A stretch of 64,000 nt of DNA from Tolypeutes matacus (Eukaryota > Chordata > Mammalia > Cingulata > Chlamyphoridae), in assembly GCA_026826555.1 (NCBI GenBank), contig JAKSZT010054335.1, forward strand, positions 4,631,423 through 4,695,422. Direction: 5' to 3'. The position numbers and the translations under genes were made by a program. This document shows, in pieces, positions 22,591-35,800 of this stretch (its first letter is position 1; every line of letters starts with the position of its first letter). The notes under the pieces are model-generated. The model saw only the letters and a list, made by a program, of their open reading frames with translations, did no database searches and was not told the DNA's origin.

Positions 22591-23585
22591 AGTACTTTAC
22601 TAAAGCATGATATATGTGATATATCGCTATTTAAATAAATAGAGCATATAATTTTTTGCATAAAAACACAAAGGTATGTATTCCTTCTGAGATAACTCTT
22701 AAAGATCATATTTTTAAGTGGCGATTTATTTTATTATAGTTGATAGATGATTTAGGTAGACATTCATTCTTTTTAACCAGAGTTTGTTTTGTTTCTCTGA
22801 ATTAAGCGCCAAAGAGCTGTTTTAAAATATATACTTACTATGGAGAAAAAAAGTTAATGAATATGTCTGTTTATGAAAGCTTTGATTTAGCCAATTAAAA
22901 ATGTTGCAAGTCATAAAGTGTAATCAAGGGGAGATTCTTTCAGCTTATTGTCCGCTAAGAAGCTCTCAGCTGGCAGTGGGAAAAAACCGCATGTTTTCTG
23001 GAGAAATGTTCCACCTGCTTTGAGTCCTCCATTCATTTGTAGAACTGGAGAAACAAAATACTGGTTTTGGATAATAAAGTCCAATGGATTGCTCTGAGCC
23101 CATCAGGTTTCTCTTAGAACTCTCTTGAGTTGACAGTCTTCTAATATGAAAAAGGAAGCAAGTAGTGCAGCCACTCTGGGGCTCTTTAGATACTGGGTAG
23201 AAGTCGACTATCATCACTTGCCTGTGCTTGAAATAGCTTTATACCACAACCACAGAGAGCTCTGTTTTATACACTTTTAATCACACAGTATAAACGTGTT
23301 TTTTTTTTGGCCATTCCAAAACTATGTATGTGAGAAAGCTGGCTGGAAGGAATGATTTGCATGTGTCTGTTTGGGTCTCTCTTTTTTTTAGCTCATTTGT
23401 GTTGTGTCAGTACTCATGCAACTCAGGTTGCCACTTGCACAGTTGTCATCAGGCCTCTGTCATTGATTCCAGAACTTTCTACCTTCAGAACTGGCAACGT
23501 TTTTTTTTTTTTTTTTGTATCTTCCTTCCTCTCATCTCCTTCTGCAATAATAATTGACATTTCTGTAGAAATGCCTCAGGAGCAC
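22591..23585. other. Intronic sequence
   Basis: AT-rich, unique-looking; 22680-23260 is low in repeats and might contain conserved non-coding elements. T-runs at 23301 and 23501. No gene recognised. Confidence 0.5.
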
Positions 23586-23634
23586 GCATTCATTCAGTCA
23601 ACCAGTAAAGGCTGAATAACATCCTACGATACCA

Positions 23635-23715
23635 GGGAGAGCCCCCGCCACCCCCTGCCACAAAGAATTTTCTCATCCAAAATGTCAGTGGTACTCAGGT
23701 TGAGAAATCCTGAAT
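23635..23715 (-). repeat. MER5-like hAT remnant
   Basis: CCCTGCCACAAAGAATTTTC and TGTCAGTGGTACTCAGGTTG followed by AGAAATCCTG match the reverse complement of MER5 elements. Confidence 0.6.
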
Positions 23716-24310
23716 GAGATCAGCGGTTTTCTTCATTACATGCCAGGCACTGTATTGGGCACTAAGGGATAGAAAAATGAATTTTCTCTCCTGCCTTCCT
23801 AGGGATGTGGCATATCAGAAAAGTCAACAGATAACCACAGTGGGGAGGAAGGAGGGGTGTGTGGCATCGTGAGCACACAGAAGCGGTAATGCCTGACTGT
23901 GCCTGTGGAGTCAGAGCTTCCCAAAACCGAGCTCTGACCGGAGGGCAAGGGAAGTGGACACACTGGCACGAGCGACCGCACAGCAGTGAGAAAGTGTGCG
24001 GCATCCAAGGGCCAAGGGAGGGGCGCAGCTGGGGCTCGCGTGAGCGGAGTGGGCACAGCCAGCGTGGCCAGCCACGGAGGGCCTGATAGCAGGCCCTGCT
24101 CAAAGCCAGAGCCCGCAGAGGCAGAGCGGCCCGTGCAGCGCAGGCTTTTGACTCGGTCCTGCCAGAGGGCAGAGCAGCTGTAGGAAGGCGTTTCGGGGAC
24201 AAAATTCGTATGGAGAGGATTTGGAAATACATTGGCTTGTCAGGGTCAGTTTCGTGAATGAAGTTTCCCAACTTTTCATTTTGAAATCTTCAGGCATAGA
24301 AAAAAGTTAA
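23716..24310. other. Intronic sequence with possible L2 debris and a GC-rich patch
   Basis: CATGCCAGGCACTGTATTGG near 23740 recalls an antisense L2 end. The following 23900-24180 is GC-rich and open in several frames without other support. Confidence 0.4.
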
Positions 24311-24770
24311 AAGAAGAGTTCAGTGAAAAACTATATGCCTTTCACCAATATTCAGCATTCGTCATTCATATTCACGGTTTTGCTGTATTTGCTTTATCTG
24401 TGCCTGTTTTTGTGTGTGTGAACATACGCAAACACAGACACACACTTTTTTTGGTAGCACTATTTGAAAGTTAGGTGTAGACTCAAGACATTTCACCCTA
24501 AATATTTCAGCATATATCTCATTCTCCTAAGATTGAGTATTATCCTATGTGATCACCTTACTATTATCACACCAAGAAAATTAACAGTAATCTCACAATA
24601 TCCTCTAACATCTGGGCAATAATCTCATTTCCCCAGTTGCCTCCCAATATGTCTTTCTATCGCTGTTTTTCCTCCAGAGCAACATCCAGTCAAAAGTCAT
24701 GCATTGTAGTTGGTTGTTTTGTTTCTTTGGTCTCTTTTAAGCTTTAACAGTACCATCACCTTTCCCCCCT
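24311..24770 (-). repeat. Old LINE 3'-end-like fragment, antisense
   Basis: TCATTCTCCTAAGATTGAGT, ATTATCACACCAAGAAAATT and TTGTTTCTTTGGTCTCTTTT match text often annotated as old L1 3' ends in reverse orientation. Confidence 0.5.
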
Positions 24771-25545
24771 ATATTATTGATTTTTTTTTTTCATTAAAAA
24801 AAAATTTTAATGTTCTTTTAATTTACATACAGTGAAATTTACACTTCTTGGTTTACAAGTCTATGTGTTTTGAGAAATGCATGTAGCCATCATCTGTCAA
24901 GATCTAGAACATTTCTACCCCCATCCCCTAGGTTTCCTTCATGCTGTCCCTTTGTAGTCAGACTCTCCTCCTACTCATAACACCTGGCAACCACTAACCT
25001 GTCCTTCCTTCTCTAGAGTTTTGCCCTTTCTAGAATATCATATAAATGGAATCATACAGTATGCAGCCTTTTGAGCCTGGTGTCCTTCCCTTGGCATAAA
25101 GCATTTGAGATTCATCCATGATACTGTGCTTATTGATAGTTTTTTCCTTTTTGTTGCTGAGTCCATTGTCCCTCCATTTGCTTATCCAGCCATAGGAGGT
25201 AGATTTTCTATGACTTTCAGTCTTTGTGATTTTGAATAGAGCTGCTATACGTGTCTGTAAGTTTTTACGTGAATATAGGTTTTCATTTCATTTGAGTAAA
25301 TACCTAGGAGTAGGATTGTTGGGTCATATGGTAAGGGAATATTTGACATTGTTAGAAACTTGCGATTATTTTCCATAATGGCTGTCCTGTTTTGTGTTCC
25401 CACCAGCCGTGTGTGCGAGCTCCAGTTGCTCCATGTCCATGTCAGCACTTGGGCTGTCAGTTTTCTACTTCAGGCATCCCAGTAGGTATTTTATAGAATC
25501 TGCACTTTCATTTCTCTAACGACTAATGATGACTAATGTTTCCTG
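24771..25545 (-). mobile_element. L1 3'-end fragment, antisense
   Basis: The poly-T start and TATAAATGGAATCATACAGT, AGTAAATACCTAGGAGTAGG and TTGTTGGGTCATATGGTAAG follow the reverse complement of an L1 3' UTR and ORF2 end. Confidence 0.8.
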
Positions 25546-26854
25546 TATTTATTTGTGACCTACATGTACTCTTTGATGAAGTAACCATGACATTGAACTT
25601 GGAAGTTTTTAGATCAGTCTCCCATAGACTGTTGAATAGTGTGGATTTGCCTGTTTGTTTCCTTATGGTGTTTCTCTCTCTCTCTCTCTTCACTGATTCC
25701 TCTGCCTATGTATTATTTTATTGTATTGGAAGTTAGGGCTAGAGGCTCAATTAGATTCAACTGAAACAATCTTGGCAAGAACATTTCCTGAGTGATATAT
25801 GTGATGGATTTTAAAAACGAGAGTAGATTCAGCGCTGCGTCTCAGTGATGCCACGCACAGGCATTGCAGCAGCTTCCCTGAGGGTGAGAAGAGCTAGAAA
25901 GTCATCCTTGACTACGCAGAGGGCGGGGATGGGGAGGAAACACGGTGGGCGGGTTGCACGTTGGTGCAAGGTGGAGAGTGAGAGCAGGCAGATGCAGGTA
26001 GCTGGGTAGAGGTGGTGGTGAGAACACATGCACGTGTTTTCTGTATGAAATAGCTGGTTAGGTCATTGCCAGAAGCAAGGAGGCAGAGAGAGGTGTTAGG
26101 TGTTTGGAGAGAGAGGAGAAAGTATAGAGGCATATAGGAGAGTGGGAGACGGATTGGACCAGGGAAAGAGAACAAGACACTAGGTCTAAGAGACCTCTTG
26201 AGGGCCTGAGTTTAAAGTGGGGTCAGTTCAGTGTATATTTTTTTCTCCAGTTGTTGTGGGCATATTGTTAACAGATAGAGCAATTTTAAATAATCGTGGG
26301 CCTTTACCTTGGGGGAATGTGGAATGTGGAAGTACCCGTGGGAGTGTATCATGTACAGGAATGCCGTCTGTAAAGCTGGTTTCAGGGTAGAACTTTTCAT
26401 GCCCCTGCTTCACTCGGAGGCCGTGAACACCATTCTCTCCGCAGAGGAGAGATGTGATGGGATTTTGGAGCAAGAGTAGAACTTCCATGCTTGCAAAGAA
26501 TATTACATTTCCTAAGCATGAGTTTTGAAATTTTAAAACTTTGTTCCTCTAAATGTGTAACAATTAATGGCAAGTAAGGAAAAAAATAAGTGTTTTATTT
26601 ATACTTGATTGCTTTTCATAATACTTCTTTTTTAATTGGATACATTTTACTGTTGGTTAAACCTGGGATTGAACATTTGATGTTACTGTAAATAGATTTC
26701 CAACTGTGAGAAAGTATTTTCTGAATATTTTCTGGGTCATCACAGCGTGTTATAGTGAGAGGAAATCGTTACAGCATCCTTCTAAAAATGCTTTGATGGA
26801 AAATTATTTTGCAATCAGAATATGCCTGTTTATAGATGTAGTATTAAAACTCTT
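25546..26854. other. Intronic sequence
   Basis: Contains a (TC)n stretch at 25676-25689 and purine-rich sequence around 25880-26170. No gene or clear repeat was recognised apart from that. Confidence 0.45.
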
Positions 26855-27190
26855 AAAAATTTTCTATTTATTCCAAGGTTGTGAAGGTCTTTTCCTATGT
26901 ATTCTTTTGAGTTTTATGGTTTTAGCTTTTATATTCAGCTGTATGACCCTTTCCAAGTTAATTTTTGTGTTCAGTATGAGATAGCGATTGGGATTCATTT
27001 TATATGTATAAACAGTTTTTACAGCACCATTTGTTTAAAAGACCCTCTTCCCCCACTGATTACTCTGGTAACCTTGTTTAAAATTAACTGACCATATATG
27101 TCTGGGTCAATTTCAGGACTCTATTCTATTCCATTTATCTATATGTCCATATCCTTATATTTTGATTATTGTGGTTTTATAATAAGTCTT
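26855..27190 (-). mobile_element. Old antisense L1, segment 1
   Basis: TTTTATGGTTTTAGCTTTTA, then ATTCTATTCCATTTATCTAT and GTGGTTTTATAATAAGTCTT is antisense L1 ORF2. It stops at the target site of the younger L1 and resumes after it at 33571. Confidence 0.8.
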
Positions 27191-27882
27191 TTTTAAGAAA
27201 TGTTTTTGAGACATATTTACATACCATACAGTCTATCCAAAGTGTAAAATCAATGGCTTTTAGTATAGTCACAGTGTTGTGCAGTCATCACCACAAAAAA
27301 TTTTAGAACAATTTCATTACTCCAGAAAGAAAAATTCCATACTCCTTAGCAGTCACCTCTCAGTCCCTCTACCCTTCCCCAGCCCTACATAACCACTAAT
27401 CTAATTCCATCTTTATAAATTGATTTATATTTACATTTTATATAAATGGACTCATACAATATGTAGTACTTTGTGTCTGGTTTCTTTCACTTAGTATAAT
27501 GTCTTTGTTTTTTTGCCTGATGTTAACACGTTGTAACGTTAACATATACATGTACTATCACCCATATTCACATCTCACATGAGGGTTCACTATGCTGTGC
27601 AGTCCCATGCTACGTTTTTTTAGCTTTCCTTTTAATTTACATGACATTAGACTTTCTCTTTCAACCACTGTCATAACCAGATAACAGCACTGCTAGTAAC
27701 AAGCACTCTGAGTTGCTTTCACCTTTTCTATTCATTTCCAAAGATTAACAAACATCCTTTTATCAATTCTGCACAAGTTAACTCTCAACTCTCCATTCTC
27801 TAACCTCACGTGATTGTCTGGTGACCCAGATTCTAGCTATTAACTCCAGTTTATACAATGTATTTAGTTCATAGTAGTGCAC

Positions 27883-30800
27883 TCATGTAATATTTGTCCT
27901 TTGTGCCCGGCTTGCATCACTCAACATAGTGTCCTCCAGTTTCATCCAGGTTGTCATATGCTTCACGACTTCATTTCTTCTTACAGCTGCATAATATTCC
28001 ATCATGTGTATCCACCACAGTTTGTTTATCCATTCGTCTGTTGATGGACACCTGGGTTGTTTCCAACTTTTGGCAATGGTGAATAATGTGGCTATGAACA
28101 TCGGTGTGCAGATGTCTGTTCGTGTCACTGCTCTCAGTTCTTCTGGGTATATACCCAGTAGTGGTATTGCAGGGTCACGTGGCAAGTCTATATTCAACTT
28201 CTTTAGGAACTGCCAAACAGTCCTCCACAGTGGCTGTACCATTCTTTTTTTTTGATATTTCATCGTAGCTTTGATTTGCATTTCCCTAATCTCTAGGGAT
28301 GTTGAACTTTTTTTTTTTTTTTGCCATTTGTATTTCTTCTTTGGACAAATGTCTATTCAATTCTTTTGCCCATTTTTTAATCAGGCCATTTGTCTTTTAC
28401 TTGTTGAGTTGTAACATCTCTTTATATATCATGGCTATTAAACCCTTATTGGGTATGTGATTTCCAAATATTTTCTTCCATTGAGTTGGCTGCGTTTTCA
28501 CCCTTTTGACAAAGTCCGTTGAGGTGCAAAAGTGTTTAATTTTGAAGAGGTCCCATTTATCTGTTTTTTCTTTTGTTGCTTGTGCTTTGGATGTAAGATC
28601 CAAGAAACCATCACCTACCATAATATCTTGAAAATGCTTCCCTACATTTTCGTCTAGTAGTGTTATAGTCTTGGCTTTTATGTTTAGGCCTTTGACCCAT
28701 TTTGAGTTGATTCTTGCATAAGGAATGAAATAGGGGTCTTCTTTCATTCTTTTGGTTATGGATATCCAGTTCTCCCAGCATCATTTGCTGAAGAGACTGT
28801 TTTGTCATATTAAAGTGGACTTGGTAGGTTTATCAAAAACCAGATGGCCATAGAGTTGAGGATTTATTTCTAGACTCTCAATTCTATCCCACTGATCAAT
28901 GTGTCTATCTTTATGCCAATACCATGTTGTTTTGACCACTGTAGCTTTGTAATATGTTTCAGGGTCAGGCAGTGAAAGTCTTCCCACATTGCTCTTTTTT
29001 AGAATGCTTTTAGCTATTCGGGTGCACTTTCTCTTCCAAATAAATTTGATAATTGCCTTTTCTATTTCTGTAAAGTAGGCAGTTGGAATTTTGATTGGTA
29101 TTGCATTGAATCTATAAATCAGTTTGGGTAGGATTGACATCTTCATGATATTTAGTCTTCCAATCCATGAACATGGAATGTCTTTCCATTTGTTTGGGTC
29201 TTCTTTGATTTCTTTTATCATTGTTTTGTAGTTTTCTGAATATAGGTCCTTTACTTCTTTGGTTACATTGTTTCCCAGGTATTTGAGTCTTTTTGTTGCT
29301 ATTGTAAATGGATTTTTTTCCCTGATTTCCTCCTCAGATTGTTCAATACTACTGTATAGAAACATTAATTATTTTTGCATGTTGCTCTTATAACCTGCCA
29401 TTTTGTTGAACTTGTTTATTAGCTCAAGTAGCTTTGTTGTAGACATTTCAGAATTTTCTAAATATAGAATCATGTCATCTGCGAATAGTGAGACTTGTAC
29501 TTCTTCTTTTCCTATTTGGATGTCTTTTTCTTTTTTCTTGCCTCATTGCTCTAGCTATAACATCTAGCACAATATTTAATACTAGTCTTGTTCCTGATCT
29601 TAGAGGGAAACCTTTCAACCTTTCCCCATTGAGCATGTTGTTGGCTGTGGGTTTTTCATATATGTCCTTTATCATATTAAGGAGTTTTCCTTCTATTCCT
29701 GTCTTTTGAAGTGTTTTTATCAAGAAAGGATGCTAGATTTTGTCGAATGCCTTTTCTGCATCAATTGAGATGATCATGTGGTTATTTTCCTTCAATTTGT
29801 TAATGTGGTATATTACATTAATTGATTTTCTTATATTGAACCATCCTTGCTTACCAGAAATAAATTCCAATTGATCATGGTGTGAATTCTTTTGATGTGC
29901 TGTTGGTTGATTCTATTTGCAAGTATTGTTGAGAATTTTTGCATCTATGTTCATTAGAGAGATTGGTCTGTCATTTTCATTTAAGGTGATGTTGGCTTCA
30001 TAAAATGTGTTGGGTAATTTCCCCTCTTCAATTTTTGGGAAGATTTTAAACAGGATTGGTGTTAATTCTGGTCAAAATGCTTGGTAGAATTCACCTGTGA
30101 AGCCATCTGGTCCAGGATTTTTCTTTGTTGGGAGATTTTTGATGACTTTTTCAATCTCTTTATATGTGATTTGTTTGTTGAGTTCTTGTATATCTTGTAA
30201 AGTCAGTGTAGGTTGTGCATTTCTAGGAATTTGTCCATTTCATCTATGTCGTCTAGTTTGTTGGCATACAGTTTCTCATAATATCCTCTTATGATCCTTT
30301 TTATTTTTGTGAGGTTAGTTGTAATTTCCCCCCTTTCATTTCCGATTTTATTTATTTGCATCCCGTCTCTTTTTTCCTTTGTTAGTGTAGCTAAGGATTT
30401 GTTGGTTTTATTGATCTTCTCAAAGAACCAGCTTTGGTTTTGTCAATTTTCTTTTCTTTTCTTTTTTGTTCTTAATTTCATTTATTTCTGCTCTACTCTT
30501 TATTATTTCTTTCCTTTTCTTGCTTTGGGAATGGTTTGCTGTTCTTTTTCTAGTTCCTCCAGTTTTGCAATTAGGTCTTTGATTTTAGTTCTTTCTTCTT
30601 TTTTAATATAGGCCTTCAGGGCTATAAATTTCCCTCTCAGCATTGCCTTCACTGTATCCCATAAGTGTTGATAAATTGTGTTCTTGTTTTCATTTGTCTC
30701 AATACATTTCCTAATTTCACTTACAGTTTTTCTTTTGACCTGCTGTTTGTTTAGGAGTTTGTTTTTTAGCCTCCATACATTTGCAAATTTACCTCTTTCC

Positions 30801-31510
30801 CTTCTATTATTGATTTCCAGTTTCATTCCATTATGAGCAGAGAAGGTGCTTTGTATAATTTCAATGTTTTTATATTTAGAGACCTGCATTGTGTCCTAAC
30901 ATGTGGTCTATCCTGGAGAAAGATCCATATGCACTTGAGAAGAATGTATAACCTGCTGAGTTTGGATGCAGTGTTCTGTGTATGTCTGCTAGGTCTAGCT
31001 CGTTTATCATATTGTTCAAGTTCTCTGTTTCCTAGTTGCTCTTCTCTCTAGTTCTAATGATGTGAGTGGGGTGTTGAGTTTTTCAACTATTATTGCAGAG
31101 ATGTCTGTTTGTCCCTTCAGTTTTGCCAGAGTTTGCCTCATGTATTTTGGGGCACCCTGGTCAGGTGCATGGACATTCATGACTGTTATTCCTCCTGGTA
31201 GATTGTCCCTTTATTAATGCATAATGGCCTTCTGCATCTCTTGTCACTTTCTTGCTTTTAAAGTCTATTTAATCCGACACCAGTATAGTTACTCCTGCTC
31301 TCTTTTGAGTACTGTTTGTGTGAAATATCTTTTTCTAACCTTTCCCTGTCACTCTATTTACGTCCTTGGGTCTAAAGTGAGTCTCCTGCAGGCAGCATAT
31401 GGATGGCTCGTGTTTTCTTGTCCATTCTGTCAGTCTGTGTCTTTTGATTGGGGAGTTTAATCCATTAACATTCAGTGATACTACTATAAAGGCATTACTT
31501 ACTTCAGCCA
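27883..31510 (-). pseudogene. L1 ORF2 remnant of the full-length antisense L1
   Basis: In minus-strand order the endonuclease text lies around 31150-31490, the reverse transcriptase core FADD at 29474-29485, the block [20 protein letters not shown] with FIWKRK at about 29000-29130, and the C-terminal MVQPLWRTVWQFLKKLNIDL...PLLGIYPEEL...HMMEYYAAVRRNE at 27883-28281. The longest uninterrupted frame is 186 codons (28805-29365). Stops and frameshifts between blocks mean that no full protein can be made. Confidence 0.88.
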
Positions 31511-31639
31511 TTTTATCCTTTGGCTTTCATATGTTATATCTTATTTTTGTCTGTCTTTTTACCCTTTTGGTTACCCTTTCTGATAGTTCTCACTTCTACA
31601 CTCTCCTCCAATCCTCTCTCTATTGTATTTTCTTTTCTG

Positions 31640-32583
31640 GCTGCAGAACTCTCTTTAGTGTTTCTTGCAGAGCTGGATTCTTGTTTACAAACTCTCTTAG
31701 TTTCTGTTTATCTGTGAATATTTTAAACTCACCTTCAAAGGTGAGTTTTGAAGGACAGTTTTGCCAGATAAAGAATTCTCAGCTGGCAGTTTTTCACTTT
31801 CAGTGTCTTAATTATATCATACCACTGTCTTCTCACCTTCATGGTTTCTGATGAGAAATATGCACTAGGTCTTATTGGGCATCCCTTGTATGTGATGGTT
31901 TGCATCTCCATTGCTGCACTCAGAATTTTTCTTTATCTTTGACATTTGACATTCTGAGTAGTATGTGTCTTGGAGTAGATCTATTTGGATTTATTTTGAT
32001 TGAGGTACACTGCATACCTTGGACATGTAAATTCATGTCTTTCATGGGAGTTTGGGAATTTTCAGCCATTATTTCCTCATATACTCTTTTTGCCCCTTTT
32101 CCCTTTTTGTTTCCTTCTGGAAATCCCATGACATGGATGTTTTTGCACTTCATGTTATCATTCAACTCCCTGAGCTCCTGCTTACTTTTTTTTCCATTTT
32201 TTCCCTCTCTCTATTCTCTATCTTCAATTTCAGCTTTTCTGGTTCTGCATCACCTATTCTTTCATTTCAAGTCTGCTGTTGTATGCCTCCAATGTGTTTT
32301 TGATCACATCTGTTGTGTCTTTCATTCCCATAAGCTCTGTTATTTTTCTATTCAGTTTTTCAAATTCTTCTTTGTGCTCACTCAGTGTCTTCTTGATGTT
32401 CTTTATCTCTTTAGCCATATTGTCTTTCAGCTCATTAATTTGATTTTGGAAATTTGTATGAATCTCATTGATTAGTTGTCTCAAATCCTGTGTCTTATCT
32501 AGGGCTTTGATATATTCCTTTGCTTGGGCCGTTTCTTCTATTTTCCTAATATGGCTTGTAATTTTGTGCTGATGTTTAGGCAT
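31640..32583 (-). pseudogene. L1 ORF1 remnant of the full-length antisense L1
   Basis: The N-terminal part (32254-32583, starting MPKHQHKITSHIRKIEETAQ) is rich in E, K, L, I and N in a coiled-coil pattern. The RNA-binding part (31920-32165) contains HVMGFPEGNKKGKG, EEIMAEN and NPNRSTPRHILLRMSNVKDK, the standard ORF1p blocks. ORF1p is the RNA chaperone of the L1 particle. A frame change separates the two parts, so it is inactive. Confidence 0.87.
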
Positions 32584-33557
32584 CTGACTATGATGGTGAG
32601 TTTACTCTGATGCTCAATTTCTCTCTCTTTCATAGGGATTTAGTGGTGGGAGGCTGTATGTTATGGCCATTCTTTTATTCTTGGTTCAGCCTCTTCTAGG
32701 TCTTTAGGATTGTCCCTCTTAGTAGCTCAAATCTGGGCCATAAACTCAGTAATGGGTTACAGACCTGCTTCTAGAGGCCTTGCGGAGGGAGCCTGTAAAG
32801 GCTGGAAAAATCCTCTCTTGATTTCCTCACATGCACTTCCTTGGTCTGCCAGCAGATGATGCTCTTTGGAAGTCCTCTTTGTTCAATGCCTGGTCAGAGT
32901 GTGTTTGCTGCAACATGGACCAGATCGGTGTGATAGAGGATCCTTCCTGGAGGCTAGTAGCCTGGCGATTCAAACTTTCATAGAGGCAGCTCTCCAACCT
33001 TCACTGGCAGCCCCTTCCCTTTTCATGGGTAGGAAATAATTCCACTCCCCTCTGTGTCCTCGACAACCAGTACTGGTCAGTAGGGCGGGTGATTGAGAGG
33101 GTTGAATCTCTTTAGTCCCATGCCAACTCCCAGGGCAAACAATGGCACCGCCCCTCCTGGGCTGGAAGGGTTTGTGGGACACAGCAGACCAAATTTGTGA
33201 GTCAAAACCTGAATCAGCCTTGGGCTGCATCCCACTTTTTCTCGTTTCCTGGGAAGGTGAATCCCTGCAGTTCCCTCTGTCTGTAGTTGCCAGCCCGAGG
33301 CCAGAGAATTCAAAATTGTCTGCACATAGGGTGGGGGAAGGGTGCCAGTGGCTGCAGTTGCAGCTTCTACTTAGTCTTTCCATCGAGATTTTTTTTTCCT
33401 GTGCTGCTCTTTCTTCTGGTTGGTGTCCAGCCTTCCCCTGATGTCTTAAAGCCTAGAACATGTTTTTTTTCCCTAGGCCATTTCTGCCTGTCCTCTCTTT
33501 TTCTGGGAGAAAAGAGAGTTCCGTGTCTTTCTAATCTGCCATCTTTCTGAAAGTCTA
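32584..33557 (-). promoter_or_regulatory. L1 5' UTR (internal promoter region)
   Basis: GC-richer non-coding block ahead of ORF1 with a YY1-type site at 33538-33545 near the element start. In L1 elements this region carries the internal RNA polymerase II promoter. Open frames on both strands here (for example 32970-33383) are not genes. Confidence 0.7.
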
Positions 33558-33570
33558 TATAGTAAGTCTT

Positions 33571-34640
33571 GATATCAGATAGCATTAAGTCCCCCAACTT
33601 TGTTCTTCTGTTTCAAAATTTCTTGGCTATTCCCTATTCTTTGTATTTCCATATAAATTTTAGAATCCACTTGTCAATTTCTATAACAAAGCCTTTGGGG
33701 ATTGTGTTGATTCAGTAGATCAGTTTGGAAATGATTGACATTTTAACAATAGTGAGTCTTCTAATCCATGAACATGGTATATATCTCCATCTAATTTAAT
33801 TTTTTGCAGAAATGTTTTATAGATTTCATTGTACCTGATTTGCACATATTTTGTTAAATTTACCTCTAAGTATTTTATGTTTCTTGATTCTTTTGTAAAT
33901 CAAACAGATTTTTTAAATCAATTTCCAATTTTCAGGTACTTGTATATAAAAATAAAGTTGACCTTCTACCTGCAGTTTTGCTAAATTTGCTTATTGGTTC
34001 TAGCACTTTTTTATTTTTATAAACTCTGTAGGATTTTCTATATATATCACCATGACATTTGCAGATAAATCAAATTTCCTTCAATTCTAATCTACATGAC
34101 TTTTATTTACTTTTCTTGCCTGATTGCAATGGCAAAGACCCCCAGTGCAGTACTAAATATATATAGTAAAAATGGACGTTCTTGCTTTGTTTCTAATATT
34201 AGGGGAAAGCCATCAGGATCTCACCATTAAGTATGATGATGCTGTAGTATTTTTCTAGCTGTCCTTTGTCAGGTTGAGGAAATTTCCATCTATTCCTGTT
34301 TTACTGAGAGTTTTTTTAAAAATATCATGAGTGGGTATTGAATTTGTCAAAAAAAATTTTCATATATTGTGATGATTGGTTGTTTTTCTTCTGTTAATGT
34401 GGTGAATTACATTAATTAACTTTCTAATATAAAATTATGTTGCATTTCTAAGATGTACCTCATTTGATCATATTTTCTTATAGATTGCTGGGTTTGATTT
34501 TTGGATATTTTGTACCTTGCTCTCCCCTACACACCTTGGGAGAGGTTGTGTAGATTTTGTATTATTTATTCCTTAAATGTTTGATATAATTTCCCAGTAA
34601 AACTATCTTGGCCTGGAGTTTTCTTTAGGGGGAGGTTTTA
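33571..34640 (-). mobile_element. Old antisense L1, segment 2
   Basis: GATATCAGATAGCATTAAGT continues segment 1 directly. GTGAGTCTTCTAATCCATGA and TTAATGTGGTGAATTACATT are antisense reverse transcriptase text. It is cut at 34640 by a SINE. Confidence 0.82.
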
Positions 34641-35026
34641 TTTTCTTTTATCCCCACCCCCAGATGGTTCCCGCATCTGTTTGCTCTTTGTTTTTGCTCA
34701 TTGTCTGCTCGTTGTTTTGTTTGGTTTTGTTTTGCTTTTCGTTGTTTTTTTGCTCGTCGTCTGCTCTTTCTTTAGGAGGCACCAGGAACCAAACCCGGGA
34801 CCTCTCATGTAGGAGGCAGGCACTCAACTACTTGAGCCATATCTGCCCCCTGCTCATTTGTTTTTGCTCATTGTTTGCTTGTTGTCTTGCTCGTTGTTTT
34901 TGCTCGGATGTCTGCTTGTTGTCTGCTTGTTGTTTGTTCTCTTCTTTAGGAGGCACCCGGAACTAAACCAGGGACCTCCCATGTTGGAGATGGGTCCTCC
35001 ACTGCTTGAGCCATAGCTACTCCCCC
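34641..35026 (-). mobile_element. Dimeric DAS-type SINE
   Basis: Two heads (plus-strand GGAACCAAACCCGGGAC near 34785 and GGAACTAAACCAGGGAC near 34960) are joined by repeated TTGCTCGTTGT-type linker text. Flanks GGGGAGGTTTTA (34629-34640) and GGGAAGGTTTTA (35027-35038) agree at 11 of 12 bases. Confidence 0.85.
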
Positions 35027-35800
35027 GGGAAGGTTTTAAATTATTGAATTCAGTATTTAAAATACACAGAGGTGGCTATTCAGATTTTCTATTTCTTCCT
35101 GTGTCAGTGTTAGGCCGTTAGATTCTTTTAAGGAATTCGTCCATTTCATCTCTAAGTTGTTAGATTTATTGGCATGAACTTGTTCATATTATTTCTTCAT
35201 TATCATTTTAATTTCTGTAGAATCTTTAGTGATGTTCCCTATCTCATTCCTGATATTGGTCATTTGCATTTTCTTTTTTTATTCTTAATCAATTTTACTA
35301 GAGGCTTATCAATTTTATTGATCTTTTCAAAGAAACAACTTTTGTTTTCATTGATCTTTATTTTTTGTTTTCTGTTCTCTCATATCTGCTCTTTTATTAT
35401 TTCCTTCATTCAGCTTAATTTAGTATAGTTTATTTTTTGAAAGATTTCTTAGGAAAGATCCCCCAGTTCTTCTATTGAAATTTTAATTTTGTTGGTAACT
35501 TCCAGGAACTTTCTGGTTTTCTAATTGTTCCTTTGTCATGAGTGTCTGTTTTTGTTGTATGAATGCAAGATTTTCTTAGTTCTCCCTGAGGCTGTCATTC
35601 TTTTTTTTAATCTTCTCTTCTGTTACCTGAACTATCTCTGATTCCTCTGGGCTCCATTTTCTTCTTTTTCATCCTGGGATACGTGTGTATAGCTATGTGT
35701 TTCTTTTTCTTCTGAAGGCTTTTCTCAAGTGTCTGGTGATTCTTGGCTATCTTTTCATATATAAGAGTTAGTAATGTGGCTGGCTCAGGTCTTTGTGATA
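35027..35800 (-). mobile_element. Old antisense L1, segment 3
   Basis: TTTCTTCCTGTGTCAGTGTT, TTATTGATCTTTTCAAAGAA and later TTCTCAAGTGTCTGGTGATT continue the same antisense L1 toward its 5' end. Confidence 0.72.

Larger units (their letters stand above)
27191..33557 (-). mobile_element. Full-length but dead L1, antisense, with a double 3' end
   Basis: On the minus strand it runs from a 5' UTR (33557-32584) through ORF1 and ORF2 remnants to its own 3' UTR and A-run near 27512. It then continues through a second L1 3' end to 27191. The flanks ATAATAAGTCTT (27179-27190) and ATAGTAAGTCTT (33559-33570) match except at one base, and the host L1 reads continuously across them. A YY1-type motif AAGATGGC (minus strand, 33538-33545) lies close to the 5' end, as is usual for full-length L1. 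Size is about 6.4 kb. Confidence 0.88.

Noticed and set aside
32970..33441. Open frames of 82 to 137 codons on both strands
   Set aside because: They lie in the L1 5' UTR, which is GC-richer and non-coding.
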